64,000 nucleotides of DNA from JAFKFH01 sp017307375. GTDB taxonomy: Bacteria > Pseudomonadota > Alphaproteobacteria > Ferrovibrionales > Ferrovibrionaceae. This document shows, in pieces, positions 53,539-63,077 of this stretch (position 1 is its first letter; every line of letters begins with the position of its first letter). Both the position numbers and the translations under genes were made by a program. The notes beneath the pieces are model-generated. The model had not been told where the DNA came from, did no database searches, and saw only the letters and a program-made list of their open reading frames with translations. The stretch lies in the NCBI GenBank assembly GCA_965229335.1, contig OZ245874.1:1674001-1738000 (forward strand), in the 5' to 3' direction.

Positions 53539-54135
53539 TTAGCGATAGCGAGCCTTCAGCACGCCGACCATCTCGCCGGCGATCTGGGACGGCGTCTGGC
53601 GCCCGGGCCGATACCAGGTCAGCGTCCAGTTCAGGGCGCCGAGCAGGGTGAGGCGGAAGATGCGGCGGTCCTGCGACCGCACCTCGGGCAGCGCCTTGAC
53701 CAGGTCGCGGAAGATCGCCTCGTAGCGGTCGCGCTCGCCGATCAGGTGCGGGCGGGTGTCGGCCGCCTCGGACGGCCAGTCGGCGATGATCGCCGCGACA
53801 TAGCCTTCATTGCCCAGCAGCGTGTCCAGATGGGCGGCACAGGCCGCTTCGAGCCTTGCCCACGGCTCGGACACACCGTCCAGCGCCCGGGCCTGCGCGG
53901 CGAGGATCTGGTCGATGCCGATGGTGTAGATCGCCGTCAGGATCTCGTCCTTCGACGGGAAGTGATAGTAGATCGAACCCGGCAGCATGCCGACCGCGGC
54001 AGCGATGTCGCGCATCGACGTGCTTTCGTAGCCGCGCGTCGAGAACAGCCGCGCCGCCTCGTCGAGGATCATCGCGCGGCGGTTGTCGGGGCGGGTGGCA
54101 TCCTTCTCGGGACGCGGTCGGGGCATCTTCGCCAT
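53539..54135 (-). CDS. TetR-family transcriptional regulator
   Basis: A 198-residue repressor. Helix-turn-helix at residues ~22-68 (ILDEAARLFSTRGYESTSMRDIAAAVGMLPGSIYYHFPSKDEIL). The HTH text resembles the KstR2-like group that senses CoA thioesters of catabolic intermediates. It lies 26 bases after the acyl-CoA ligase gene on the same strand, so it is probably co-transcribed with the ligase and autoregulated from the promoter at 55770. Likely controls P450, ligase/oxidoreductase and binding-protein promoters through the shared palindromes. Confidence 0.9.
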   Translation of the reverse strand: MAKMPRPRPEKDATRPDNRRAMILDEAARLFSTRGYESTSMRDIAAAVGMLPGSIYYHFPSKDEILTAIYTIGIDQILAAQARALDGVSEPWARLEAACAAHLDTLLGNEGYVAAIIADWPSEAADTRPHLIGERDRYEAIFRDLVKALPEVRSQDRRIFRLTLLGALNWTLTWYRPGRQTPSQIAGEMVGVLKARYR

Positions 54136-54161
54136 GCGGCCACCTTATGGAATGCCCGCGC

Positions 54162-55748
54162 CTAGGACGCAAGCTTGCGCTTTTTCAGGTCGCGGCAATC
54201 GATCGCCCGCTCGCGCGGATCGCCCTGGCCGTCGAAGATCCGGTTCTTCTGGATCTTGTTGGTCGAGGTGACCGGCAGTTCGTCGCGGAAGGCGATCCAG
54301 CCGGGGGCCTTGTAGTAGGCAAGTTGCGCCAGCGCATGGGTGACCAGTGCGGCCGCGGTCTCGGCGCTAGCAGCCGCGCCAGGGGCGGGTACGACACAGG
54401 CCATCACCTCCTCGTCCCGCATTTCGTCCTTGACCGCCAGGACAGCGACACGGGCGACCGCCGGGTGGGCCGCCAGCACCGCCTCGACCTCCGAGGCCGA
54501 GATGTTCTCGCCCGACCGGCGGATCATGTCCTTGCGGCGATCGACGAAGTAGAACATCCCGGTCCGGTCCCGCCGCACCACGTCGCCGGTATGGAACCAT
54601 CCGCCGCGCCAGGCTTCGGCCGTCGCCTCGGGATTGTCGAGATAGCAGTGAAAGAAGCCGCGCCGCGGATCGGGACCGGCGCAGCGCACCAGCAGCTCGC
54701 CCGGCGTGCCGTCTGGCACGGGCCGGCCTTCGTCGTCGGCGACCATCGCCTCCAACGCACCGGACTGGCGGCCGAAGGCCCGCGTATCGGTCTGCCGCGG
54801 TTCGAAATTGTTGGCGAGGAAGCGGCCGGTCTCGGTCATGCCCCAGACCTCGACCAGCGGCAGGCCGAAGCGTTCCTCGAACGCGGCGTGCAGCGTCGGG
54901 TCGCAGCCGGCGCCCAGGCCGAAGCGGACGCGATGGGCGCGATCCCATGGGCCCGGCGGCTGCTTCAGCAGGGCGGGCGGCATGATGCCGAGATAGTGGA
55001 TGGCGGTTGCCCGCGAGCCGGCGACATCCTGCCACCAGGTCGAGGCATGGAAGCGATCGGGCAGGATCAGGCAGTTGCGGGTCAGGATCGTCGTGGTCAC
55101 GCTGGTCACGCCGCAATTCATGTGGAACGCGGGCAGCGGATTGAGAAGGCGCTCCTCGCCCCGCCGCATCGTGAACAACCCGCCGAGATCGCGGTACCAG
55201 CGCCCGACGGTCAGGACGTATTCGTTGGTCAGCACGCAGCCCTTGGGCGCGCCCGACGTACCGGAGGTGTACAGGATCAGCGCCTCGGCCTGCTGCCCCG
55301 GCGGATTGGCGCGCGGGGCCGGCGGGGCCTGCGGCAGGTCCATGTCGTCGGCAAGCGCCACCGGCGGGCCGTCGGCCGCCAGGGCCGGCCCGACGATCGC
55401 CGCGGCTGCGGCCGTTGCGACCACGAGGTCGGCAGCGGCATGGCCGAGCTGGTAGCGGATCTCGGCGGCCCGGTGGTCGGGGTTCATCGGCACGATCGAT
55501 GCGCCCAGGCGGTTCAGGGCGAGGAAATGCAGGAAATGCAGCGGCTGGCTGCCGAGGTTGAGGGCGATGCGATGGCCCGCGCCCCAGCCGCATGCCCGGT
55601 AGCGGGCCGACAGCGCCTCGACCCGGGCGGCGGCCTCGCCATAGGTCAGCACCGTGCCGCCGCAGGACGGCGTCGTGGCCAGAAAGTCGAGCTCGGGGGT
55701 GTCGGCGCTGGCTTCGGCGAAGGCGTCGTACAGGGATGCGATGGTCAT
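54162..55748 (-). CDS. AMP-forming acyl-CoA ligase
   Basis: A 528-residue ligase that would activate a carboxylic acid with ATP and CoA. Motifs: LYTSGTSGAPKG (A3), VWGMTETGR (A5), WFHTGDVVRRDRTG (A7), DRRKDMIRRSGENIS (A8) and the C-terminal Lys in VTSTNKIQKNR. Overall shape is that of the CaiC/ATP-dependent acyl-CoA ligase branch, but substrate is unknown. Divergent from the quinone oxidoreductase gene, with a candidate TetR operator between them. Upstream of the tetR-type gene. Confidence 0.92.
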   Translation of the reverse strand: MTIASLYDAFAEASADTPELDFLATTPSCGGTVLTYGEAAARVEALSARYRACGWGAGHRIALNLGSQPLHFLHFLALNRLGASIVPMNPDHRAAEIRYQLGHAAADLVVATAAAAAIVGPALAADGPPVALADDMDLPQAPPAPRANPPGQQAEALILYTSGTSGAPKGCVLTNEYVLTVGRWYRDLGGLFTMRRGEERLLNPLPAFHMNCGVTSVTTTILTRNCLILPDRFHASTWWQDVAGSRATAIHYLGIMPPALLKQPPGPWDRAHRVRFGLGAGCDPTLHAAFEERFGLPLVEVWGMTETGRFLANNFEPRQTDTRAFGRQSGALEAMVADDEGRPVPDGTPGELLVRCAGPDPRRGFFHCYLDNPEATAEAWRGGWFHTGDVVRRDRTGMFYFVDRRKDMIRRSGENISASEVEAVLAAHPAVARVAVLAVKDEMRDEEVMACVVPAPGAAASAETAAALVTHALAQLAYYKAPGWIAFRDELPVTSTNKIQKNRIFDGQGDPRERAIDCRDLKKRKLAS

Positions 55749-55769
55749 TGCACCGGCTGCCTCTCTATG

Positions 55770-55790
55770 ACAAACAACTGACTGTTTTGT
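55770..55790. promoter_or_regulatory. Candidate TetR operator, divergent promoter
   Basis: ACAAACAACTGACTGTTTTGT: outer arms ACAAA/TTTGT with partial inner symmetry. It lies in the 67-base gap between the divergent ligase (start 55748) and oxidoreductase (start 55816) genes and contains the CAAACAA half-site shared with the sites at 50222 and 61777. Confidence 0.55.
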
Positions 55791-55815
55791 ATATCAGCCC
55801 CGGAGCCCGCGTTCC

Positions 55816-56805
55816 ATGAAAGCGATCGAGTTTGCCGCGTTCGGCCGCCCGGCCGAAATGGCCCGGCTGGTCGAACGGCCCGACCCGCCGCCGCCCGGCC
55901 CGGGCGAGGTCCTGGTCGAAACCCTGCTCGCCACGATCAACCCGGCCGACCTGCTGACGATCGAGGGCCGTTACGGCGTGCGTCCACGCCTGCCGGCGAT
56001 ACCGGGGGCGGAGGCGGTCGGCCGCATCGGCGCGCTGGGCGAGGGCGTCGCGGGGCTCGCTGTCGGTGACGCCGTGCTCATCCTGAGCGGGGCGACCTGG
56101 CGCGATCGCACGGTGCTCAAGGCGGGGGCGGTCGTTCGCCTGCCGCCCGGCATCGATCTCGAACAGGCGGCGATGATCAAGGCCAACCCGGCAACCGCCG
56201 CCGCGATGATTACCGGCATCCTGCCGCTCGCCGGGGGCGACTGGCTGATCCAGAACGCGGCCAATTCCGCGGCCGGCCGCTTCGTCGTCCAGCTGTCCCG
56301 CCGCCGCGGCATCCGCACCGTCAATGTCGTCCGGCGCCTGGAGGCGGTTGCCGACCTGCAGCGGCTGGGTGCCGACGTGGTCCTGGTCGATGACGGTCGC
56401 GATGCCGCCCGGCTCGCCCGCGACGTCGTGGCGGCGACCGGCGGGGCGCCGATCCGTCTGGCGCTCGACGCGGTCGGCGGCGGCGCGACCGACGGGCTTG
56501 CCGCCAGCCTGGCCGATGGCGGCGTCATCGCCAATTACGGCCTGCTGTCGGGTGCGCCCTGCCAGGTCGATCCCTTCCATCTCGTCTTCCGCGGTATCCG
56601 CCTGCAGGGCTTTTGGCTCGCGCAGTACGCCAAGGCGCAGGGCGCGCCAGCGATGCAGGCGCTGTTTGCCGAGCTGATCGAGCTGGTCGCCCGCGGCGAG
56701 ATTCGTGCCGAGGTCGAGGCGCGCTATCCCTTTGCGCGCATCGCCGAGGCACTGGATCATGCCGCCCGGCCGGGCCGGTCGGGCAAGATCCTGCTCACAC
56801 CCTGA
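55816..56805 (+). CDS. Zinc-independent MDR quinone/enoyl oxidoreductase
   Basis: A 329-residue NADPH-dependent oxidoreductase of the medium-chain family, zinc-free (no structural Cys cluster). GroES-like N-terminal domain (PGEVLVETLLATINPADLLTIEGRYG, PGAEAVGRIGALGEGV) and Rossmann domain (LIQNAANSAAGRFVVQLSRRRGIRTVNVVRR). The NSAAG and trans-2-enoyl-CoA reductase-like layout (as in mitochondrial MECR/Etr1) makes an enoyl-CoA or enoyl-thioester reductase plausible. Its 3' end overlaps the convergent AMP-binding gene by 11 bases. Confidence 0.88.
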   Translation: MKAIEFAAFGRPAEMARLVERPDPPPPGPGEVLVETLLATINPADLLTIEGRYGVRPRLPAIPGAEAVGRIGALGEGVAGLAVGDAVLILSGATWRDRTVLKAGAVVRLPPGIDLEQAAMIKANPATAAAMITGILPLAGGDWLIQNAANSAAGRFVVQLSRRRGIRTVNVVRRLEAVADLQRLGADVVLVDDGRDAARLARDVVAATGGAPIRLALDAVGGGATDGLAASLADGGVIANYGLLSGAPCQVDPFHLVFRGIRLQGFWLAQYAKAQGAPAMQALFAELIELVARGEIRAEVEARYPFARIAEALDHAARPGRSGKILLTP

Positions 56806-58159
56806 GGATGCTGGCGTCATCTCCGGAAACCCGGCCGGCGAGATGCCGCGCCAGCCGGGCATCCGGGCCGGCCAGCGCGTGATCGAGGCTGATCGCCGTG
56901 CGCAACAGGCGCAGTTCGCCAATCCGCTGGTCGGCCGGCAGCCCGGCGTTGATCTGTCGAACCTCGTCGACGATCAGGGCGTGAACGGCGGGGGCGTCGA
57001 ACGCCGCCTGGTCGGTTACCGCGTCGACCCCGGCCCGGCGCACGAAGCGGGCGATCGGCTCGGCCTCGGCCGCGACCAGTGCGACGCCGGGGGCCAGCAG
57101 CAGCGCGTCGTTGATCATCAGGCTGTCGCGCAGCGCGGCCTCGGCCGGCATGACCGGCGATGCCAGGATGGCGCCGTCGGTGACCGGCCGCCCGATCGCC
57201 CGATACCAGCCGGCGAGCTGCGGGCCGAGCGGGTCGCCGAGGTTGATCAGGGCGCGGGCGCGATCCAGCCCGAGCCGGGCGCGGACGCGGCCGAGCAGCC
57301 AGCCGCGCAGCGGCATCGCGCCGGTGCCCATCGCGCGGTCGAGCATCCAGCGCTGGAACGGTGTCGCATCCTCGGCGGCCAGGGCGATCGCCAGCCGCAG
57401 GCGCTTCCACAGACGGGCCGGCCCGACCACGACGGTCGGGCGCAGTTCGACGAGGTCGTCGCCGACCGTTTCGCGATTCTCGGCGAAGCTGACGGTCGCG
57501 CCGCTGGCGATCGGCCAATAGCCGACCGCGATCCGCTCGGCCAGGTAGGACGGCGCCAAAGCGGACATGAGATCGTCGCCCGCGCGCAACGGGCTGGCCT
57601 CGGCCAGCGCGGCAAGCTTGCCGTGGGTGATCGTGGTCACCGCGCCGCCGGCGACATCGAGCAGGGCAGGGACGTCGGCGGTGATCGCGGCGGGCGGCGC
57701 GGCAGCGGGGACCAGCGCGCCGACATGCTCGATCCCGGCCGCCGTCGCTTCGGGCCTGGCCGTCGGGCCGGAGGCGTCGAACAGCAGCGGCGGACGCGGT
57801 TCGGGCAGGGCTGCCAGCAGTTCCAGCGCCGCTGCGTCGCAGGCGAGCACCGCGCGGGTGGCAGTCCGATGAAGGATATCGGCCGCGCCGGCGGGTTCCA
57901 GGTCACTCGGCAGCGCCAGCACGGCGATCCCGAGTGACAACGCCGCATGTTCGGTGACCAGCCATTCCACCCGGCCGTCACCGATGACCGTCAGCACGTC
58001 GCCTCGGCGCAGGCCGCGCGCAGCCAGTGCCCCGGCCCGGCCCCGCGCCGCCTCGGCAAATTCGGTCCATGTCCATTGGCGCCACAGCCCGCCCTGCTTC
58101 TCGCGCAGGGCGACTGCCCGGCCATGACGCGGGGCGGCGGCGAAAAGATCTGCGGTCAT
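56795..58159 (-). CDS. Degenerate AMP-binding protein of Liv operon
   Basis: A 454-residue member of the long-chain acyl-CoA synthetase family that has lost the catalytic motifs. The N-terminal part WRQWTWTEFAEAARGRAGALAARGLRRGDVLTVIGDGRVEWLV and VVVGPARLWKRL aligns with these synthetases; yet the P-loop YTSGTTGxPK is replaced by DVAGGAVTTITHG, and the A5, A7 and A8 motifs and the C-terminal Lys are absent. About 150 residues shorter than active relatives (~600). Synthetase-like genes often accompany Liv-type transporters for aromatic or branched acids. It may act as a regulator or scaffold of uptake. Start overlaps livF stop. Confidence 0.8.
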   Translation of the reverse strand: MTADLFAAAPRHGRAVALREKQGGLWRQWTWTEFAEAARGRAGALAARGLRRGDVLTVIGDGRVEWLVTEHAALSLGIAVLALPSDLEPAGAADILHRTATRAVLACDAAALELLAALPEPRPPLLFDASGPTARPEATAAGIEHVGALVPAAAPPAAITADVPALLDVAGGAVTTITHGKLAALAEASPLRAGDDLMSALAPSYLAERIAVGYWPIASGATVSFAENRETVGDDLVELRPTVVVGPARLWKRLRLAIALAAEDATPFQRWMLDRAMGTGAMPLRGWLLGRVRARLGLDRARALINLGDPLGPQLAGWYRAIGRPVTDGAILASPVMPAEAALRDSLMINDALLLAPGVALVAAEAEPIARFVRRAGVDAVTDQAAFDAPAVHALIVDEVRQINAGLPADQRIGELRLLRTAISLDHALAGPDARLARHLAGRVSGDDASILRV

Positions 58160-58922
58160 AGCCAGCTCCGTCGCAGCCGCTGCACCGGTGCGCCAATGCC
58201 GTCGTCATGCTGGGCGAGGTAGTATTTCTGGATGTCGGCGCGCTCGCGCAGCACCGCCGCCCGGTCGCCGGCAACGATGCGGCCGTTCTCCAGCGCATAG
58301 GCATAGTCGCTGACCGCAAGCGCCACGGCGGCGTTCTGCTCGACCAGCAGGATCGTCGTGCCCTGTTCGCGGTTGATGCGCACGACGATGGCGAAGATTT
58401 CCTTGACCAGCCGGGGCGACAGGCCGAGCGAGGGTTCGTCGAGCAGCAGGAGGCGCGGGCGGGCCATGACCGCGCGCGACAGGGCCAGCATCTGCTGCTC
58501 GCCGCCCGACAGCAGGCCGGCGCGCTGCGACCGCCGCTCGCGCAGGATCGGGAAGTAGTCGAAGACGACCTCGAGGTCGGCGGCCACCCCGGCCTTGTCG
58601 CGGCGGAAGAAGGCGCCCATGCGCAAGTTGTCCTGCACCGACAGGTGGGGAAAGACCTGGCGCCCTTCCGGCACGTGCGACAGGCCGGATTGCGCGATGG
58701 CGTCGGGCTCCGACCCCTGGATCTCGCGCCCGTCGAACACGACGCGGCCGGCCCGCGGCACCAGCGTGCCCGAGATCGTGCGCATGATCGTGGTCTTGCC
58801 GGCCCCGTTGGCGCCGAGGATCGCCACGATCGAGCCGGCCTCGACCGCGAAGGACACGCCGCGCACGGCGGCGACCGGGCCGTGATAAGTCTCGATGTTC
58901 TGGAGATCGAGCAGGGCCATGG

Positions 58923-58926
<4 letters not shown>
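58156..58926 (-). CDS. livF: Branched-chain-type ABC ATP-binding protein
   Basis: A 256-residue ATPase of the LivF class: Walker A GANGAGKTT, signature LSGGEQQML, Walker B LLLDEPSLGLSP, and VPEGRQVFPHLSV, all diagnostic of LivF. The C-terminus is extended (YYLAQHDDGIGAPVQRLRRSWL). ATG at 58926 overlaps the livG stop; an ATG two codons later is also possible. Works with the other Liv subunits in import of a hydrophobic acid or amino acid. Confidence 0.95.
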
Positions 58927-59680
<754 letters not shown>

Positions 59681-59681
<1 letters not shown>

Positions 59682-60763
59682 CACCACCGCTCCGACTTCA
59701 GGAAGCTGCGCTGACGCTTGAAGCTGCCGGCCTTGCAGAACGGGAATTCCGACCAGTAGCGGCGCAACGACTGCCAGCGGCCATAGATGCCGCCCGGTTC
59801 GACGATGATGAACAGGATCAGGATGATGCCGAAGGCCGCGGTCTCGATGCCGGTCTGGTTGGCGATGGCGTCGGGCAACAGACCGCGCAGGCCGGCGATC
59901 ACCTGCGGCAGCAGGATGATGAAGGCGGCACCGAACACGACGCCATGCAGCGATCCCAGCCCGCCGACGACGACCAGCGTCAGCATTTCGATGGAGACGT
60001 TGATGCCGAACTGCTCGGGCGTGATGAAGGTCAGTTTGTGGGCCAGCAGCGCGCCGGCAAAGCCGGTCAGCGCCGCCCCGATGGCAAACGACAACGTCTG
60101 GTAGATCGCCAGGTTGACGCCCATGCTTTGTGCGGCGATGCGGCTGTCGCGGATGGCGATGAAGGCGCGGCCGATCGGCGAGCGCAGCAGGTTGGCGACG
60201 CCGAGCAGGCAGAGCACGAGGATACCGAGGCAGAGCAGGTAGAACTTCCGCTCGCTGTCGATCGCCCAGCCGAACAGCGTGGCATCCGGCATGATCAGCC
60301 CCAGGCTGCCGCGGGTCACCGAGGTCCAGCGGGTGATCACCTCCTCGACGATGAAGGCGAAGGAGAGGGTGGCGATCGCCAGGAACAGGCCGGTCATCCG
60401 CAACGCCGGCAGGCCGATCATGACGCCGGCCCCGGCTGCGACCAGTCCGGCGGCCGGGAGGGCGACGACGAACGGGACGCCGGCCGTCTCCAGCGCGCCG
60501 GCGGTATAAGCGCCGATCGCCAGGAAAGCCGCCTGGCCGAACGAGACCAGCCCGGTATAGCCGAGCAGCACCATCATGCCGAGGCCGGCGATGGCATAGA
60601 TGCAGATGAAGGTGAACTGGCTGAGGAGGTACTCGTCGATCAGCCACGGCAGCGCGACGAACAGGGCGCCGATCAGCAGCCAGCGCAGGGCGGCCGCGCG
60701 GCCCGGGACCAGCACGAGGTCCTGGCCGTGGTCGATACGCAGGTCGTTCGATGCCATCGTCAT
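59681..60763 (-). CDS. livM: Branched-chain-type ABC permease
   Basis: A 360-residue inner-membrane permease with about nine to ten helices. GLGMMVLLGYTGLVSFGQAAFLAIGAYT is the LivM hallmark; NLAIYQTLSFAIGAALTGFAGALLA and LTLVVVGGLGSLHGVVFGA follow. The C-terminal 25 residues are polar and basic. Starts MTMASND, overlapping the livH stop (ATGA). Confidence 0.95.
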
Positions 60764-61635
60764 ACCTTCTTGCGCACGGATTGGCCGAACAGGCCCTGCG
60801 GCCAGAAGACCAGCGCGGCAAGCAGCAGGATATAGGCGGTCACATCCTTGAAGCCTTCCGGCAGGTAGAAGCCGGCAAGCGATTCGCAGATGCCGAGGAT
60901 CAGCCCGCCGACGATGGCGCCGGGCATGCTGCCGAAGCCGCCGAGCACCGCGGCCGGAAACGCCTTGATGCCGATCAGCCCGACCTGGGCATGCACGAAA
61001 GTGAGCGGCGCCAGCAGGATGCCGGCGATCGCGGCGACCGCGGCACTCATCGCCCAGATCAAGGTCGACAGGCGGCGGATCGGGATGCCCATGTAGCCGG
61101 CGGCCATCTGGTTCTGCGAGGCGGCCTGCATCGCGATGCCGGTGCGGGTGCCGCGGAAGAACAGGTAGAGGCCGGCGATCAGCACGACGGTGACGGCGAT
61201 GATCACCACATGCTCCTGGCTGACGACGAGGTCGCCCAGGCGCAGCACCTGACCGGTATAGGGTGTCGTCAGCTTGTGGCTGTCGGTGCCCCAGCCCGGC
61301 ACCATGGTGACGAGCGAGCGCAGCAGGTAACCCAGGCCCAGCGTGACCATGACGATGGCAAAGGCCGGTAGCCCGATCATCGGCCGCATCAGCACGCGTT
61401 CGATGACCACGCCCAGCACCGCTGTCCCGGCCACGGCGACGACGACGCCCTGCCAGTAGGGCAGGCCCCAAAGATCGACGGCGGTGAAGCCGAAATACGC
61501 GCCGACCATCATCAGGTCGCCCTGGGCGAAATTGATGGTCTCGGTCGCCTTGTAGATCAGGATGAACCCGAGCGCGACCATCGCGTAGATGCAACCGATG
61601 GCGGCGCCGCTGACGACTTGCTGCAGGAAAATCAC
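60760..61635 (-). CDS. livH: Branched-chain-type ABC permease
   Basis: A 291-residue inner-membrane permease with eight or so helices: GAAIGCIYAMVALGFILIYKATETINFAQGDLMMVGAY is the LivH hallmark, and AFPAAVLGGFGSMPGAIVGG the late loop. The start is a GTG. First gene of the livHMGF-ligase-like operon and divergent from the binding protein, with a palindromic operator between them. Confidence 0.95.
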   Translation of the reverse strand: MIFLQQVVSGAAIGCIYAMVALGFILIYKATETINFAQGDLMMVGAYFGFTAVDLWGLPYWQGVVVAVAGTAVLGVVIERVLMRPMIGLPAFAIVMVTLGLGYLLRSLVTMVPGWGTDSHKLTTPYTGQVLRLGDLVVSQEHVVIIAVTVVLIAGLYLFFRGTRTGIAMQAASQNQMAAGYMGIPIRRLSTLIWAMSAAVAAIAGILLAPLTFVHAQVGLIGIKAFPAAVLGGFGSMPGAIVGGLILGICESLAGFYLPEGFKDVTAYILLLAALVFWPQGLFGQSVRKKV

Positions 61636-61776
61636 CGGCTGCCCCGGCCCGGCGCGTCAACGCGCATTCCTTGTTTCCTCCGGATCAGCGGTCCTGATCA
61701 ATTCTCGCTCCCGTCGTCGGTCGGCGCGGCGGGTGTCTTGCCTAAATGCCTTTCCGCGGATACGCTGTCAATCAAT

Positions 61777-61794
61777 AACAAACAATTGTTTGGC
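61777..61794. promoter_or_regulatory. Candidate TetR operator, Liv divergent promoter
   Basis: AACAAAC-AATT-GTTTGGC, containing the perfect 14-bp palindrome CAAACAATTGTTTG (61779-61792). It lies in the 218-base gap between livH and the binding-protein gene, about 60 bases before the latter ATG. Arms match those at 50222 (CAAAC/GTT.GG) with the same 4-base centre. Confidence 0.65.
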
Positions 61795-61853
61795 AGATGT
61801 TCGGTTCTCCCGTCGGAGCGGCCGGACAATCAACCCGAGGGGGAAACGCGCCT

Positions 61854-63008
61854 ATGAAATCACTGATCGTCGCAGCCGTCGCCGCGGTGCTGGGCCTGGC
61901 CATGCCGGCCCTGGCCGAGGCACCGGGCGTCACCGACAAGGAAATCGTCATCGGAACCCATCAGGACCTGTCGGGCCCGGTGGTCAGCTGGGGCCAGCCG
62001 GTCACCAACGGCATGCGCATGGCGGTGGACGAGATCAACGCGCGCGGCGGCATCAACGGCCGCCAGCTGAAGCTGCTGGTCGAGGACGACGGCTACGACC
62101 CGAAGAAGACGATGCTGGTGACACAGAAGCTGATCACCCGCGACAAGATCCTGGCCCTGGTCGGACCGATGGGCGCCGCGACCTCCGGCCCGGCGATGCC
62201 TTACGTGCTGAAGCAGGGGGTGCCCCACCTGTTCCCGGTGGCGTCGTCGGAAATCTTCTTCGATCCCTATGACCGGCTCAAGTTCTCGATCTTCACGCCG
62301 TGGTCGGCCCAGACCTACCAGGGCGTCAAGTGGTTCAACGCCACCAAGGGGCGGAAGGCGATCGGCGCCCTGGTCCAGGACGACGAGTTCGGCGCCAGCG
62401 TGCAGAAGGGCGTCGAGGAAGCTGTCAAGGAGTTGAAGCTGCCGCTCACGGTGGTGACCTACAAGCGCGGCACGACCGACTTCTCCAGCCAGATCGCCAA
62501 GTTGAAGAACGAAGGCGTCGACGTCGTCATCCTGGGCACGCCGATCCGCGAATCGGTCGCCGCGGTGGCCGAGGCCCGCAAGGCCGGCTGGAACGTCGAC
62601 ATGATGGTGACCACGTCGGGCTATGCGCCGGAAGTCGTCAAGCTCGGCGGCGACACCGTCGAGGGCCTCTACGGTACGGCCCAGACGCCGATCCCGTACT
62701 ACGAGACCGCCTCGCCCGAACTGAAGGCCTGGATCGAGTCCTACAAGAAGCAGTTCAACGTCGATCCCAATCCCCAGGCGGTGATCGGCTACCAGATCAT
62801 CACGCTGTTCGCCGAAGGGGCGAAGAACGCGGGCAAGGACCTGACCGTCGACAGCCTGATCAAGGGCCTGGAAGCGGTGCATGACTACAAGGACATCTTC
62901 GGCACCGCGCCGATGTCGTTCGGCCCGAACCGCCGGCTGGCCACCAACACGCCGATCCTGTTCGAAGTCAAGGGTGGCCGCTGGGTGCAGATCCAGTCGC
63001 TGCAGTAA
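61854..63008 (+). CDS. livK: Branched-chain-type ABC substrate-binding protein
   Basis: A 384-residue periplasmic receptor with signal peptide residues 1-20 (KSLIVAAVAAVLGLAMPALA-EA). Type I periplasmic-binding fold: IVIGTHQDLSGPVVSWGQPVTNGMRMAVDEINARGG, LVEDDGYDP, LVGPMGAATSGPAMPYV. Relatives often bind aromatic, cyclic or short-chain acids instead of leucine. The ATG was chosen for its signal peptide. Divergent from livH and followed by a strong terminator. Confidence 0.93.
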   Translation: MKSLIVAAVAAVLGLAMPALAEAPGVTDKEIVIGTHQDLSGPVVSWGQPVTNGMRMAVDEINARGGINGRQLKLLVEDDGYDPKKTMLVTQKLITRDKILALVGPMGAATSGPAMPYVLKQGVPHLFPVASSEIFFDPYDRLKFSIFTPWSAQTYQGVKWFNATKGRKAIGALVQDDEFGASVQKGVEEAVKELKLPLTVVTYKRGTTDFSSQIAKLKNEGVDVVILGTPIRESVAAVAEARKAGWNVDMMVTTSGYAPEVVKLGGDTVEGLYGTAQTPIPYYETASPELKAWIESYKKQFNVDPNPQAVIGYQIITLFAEGAKNAGKDLTVDSLIKGLEAVHDYKDIFGTAPMSFGPNRRLATNTPILFEVKGGRWVQIQSLQ

Positions 63009-63021
63009 CGGTTTCTCCCCG

Positions 63022-63051
63022 GAGGGCGCGCCGGCCGCGCCCTCTTCTTTT
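63022..63051 (+). terminator. Rho-independent terminator after livK
   Basis: GAGGGCGCG / CGCGCCCTC stem (9 bp, 5-base loop) followed by TTCTTTT, 13 bases past the livK stop. It separates the binding-protein gene from the next ligase gene, which therefore should have its own promoter or rely on read-through. Confidence 0.88.
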
Positions 63052-63077
63052 CCGACCCATGGATGGCGCGTTTACCG

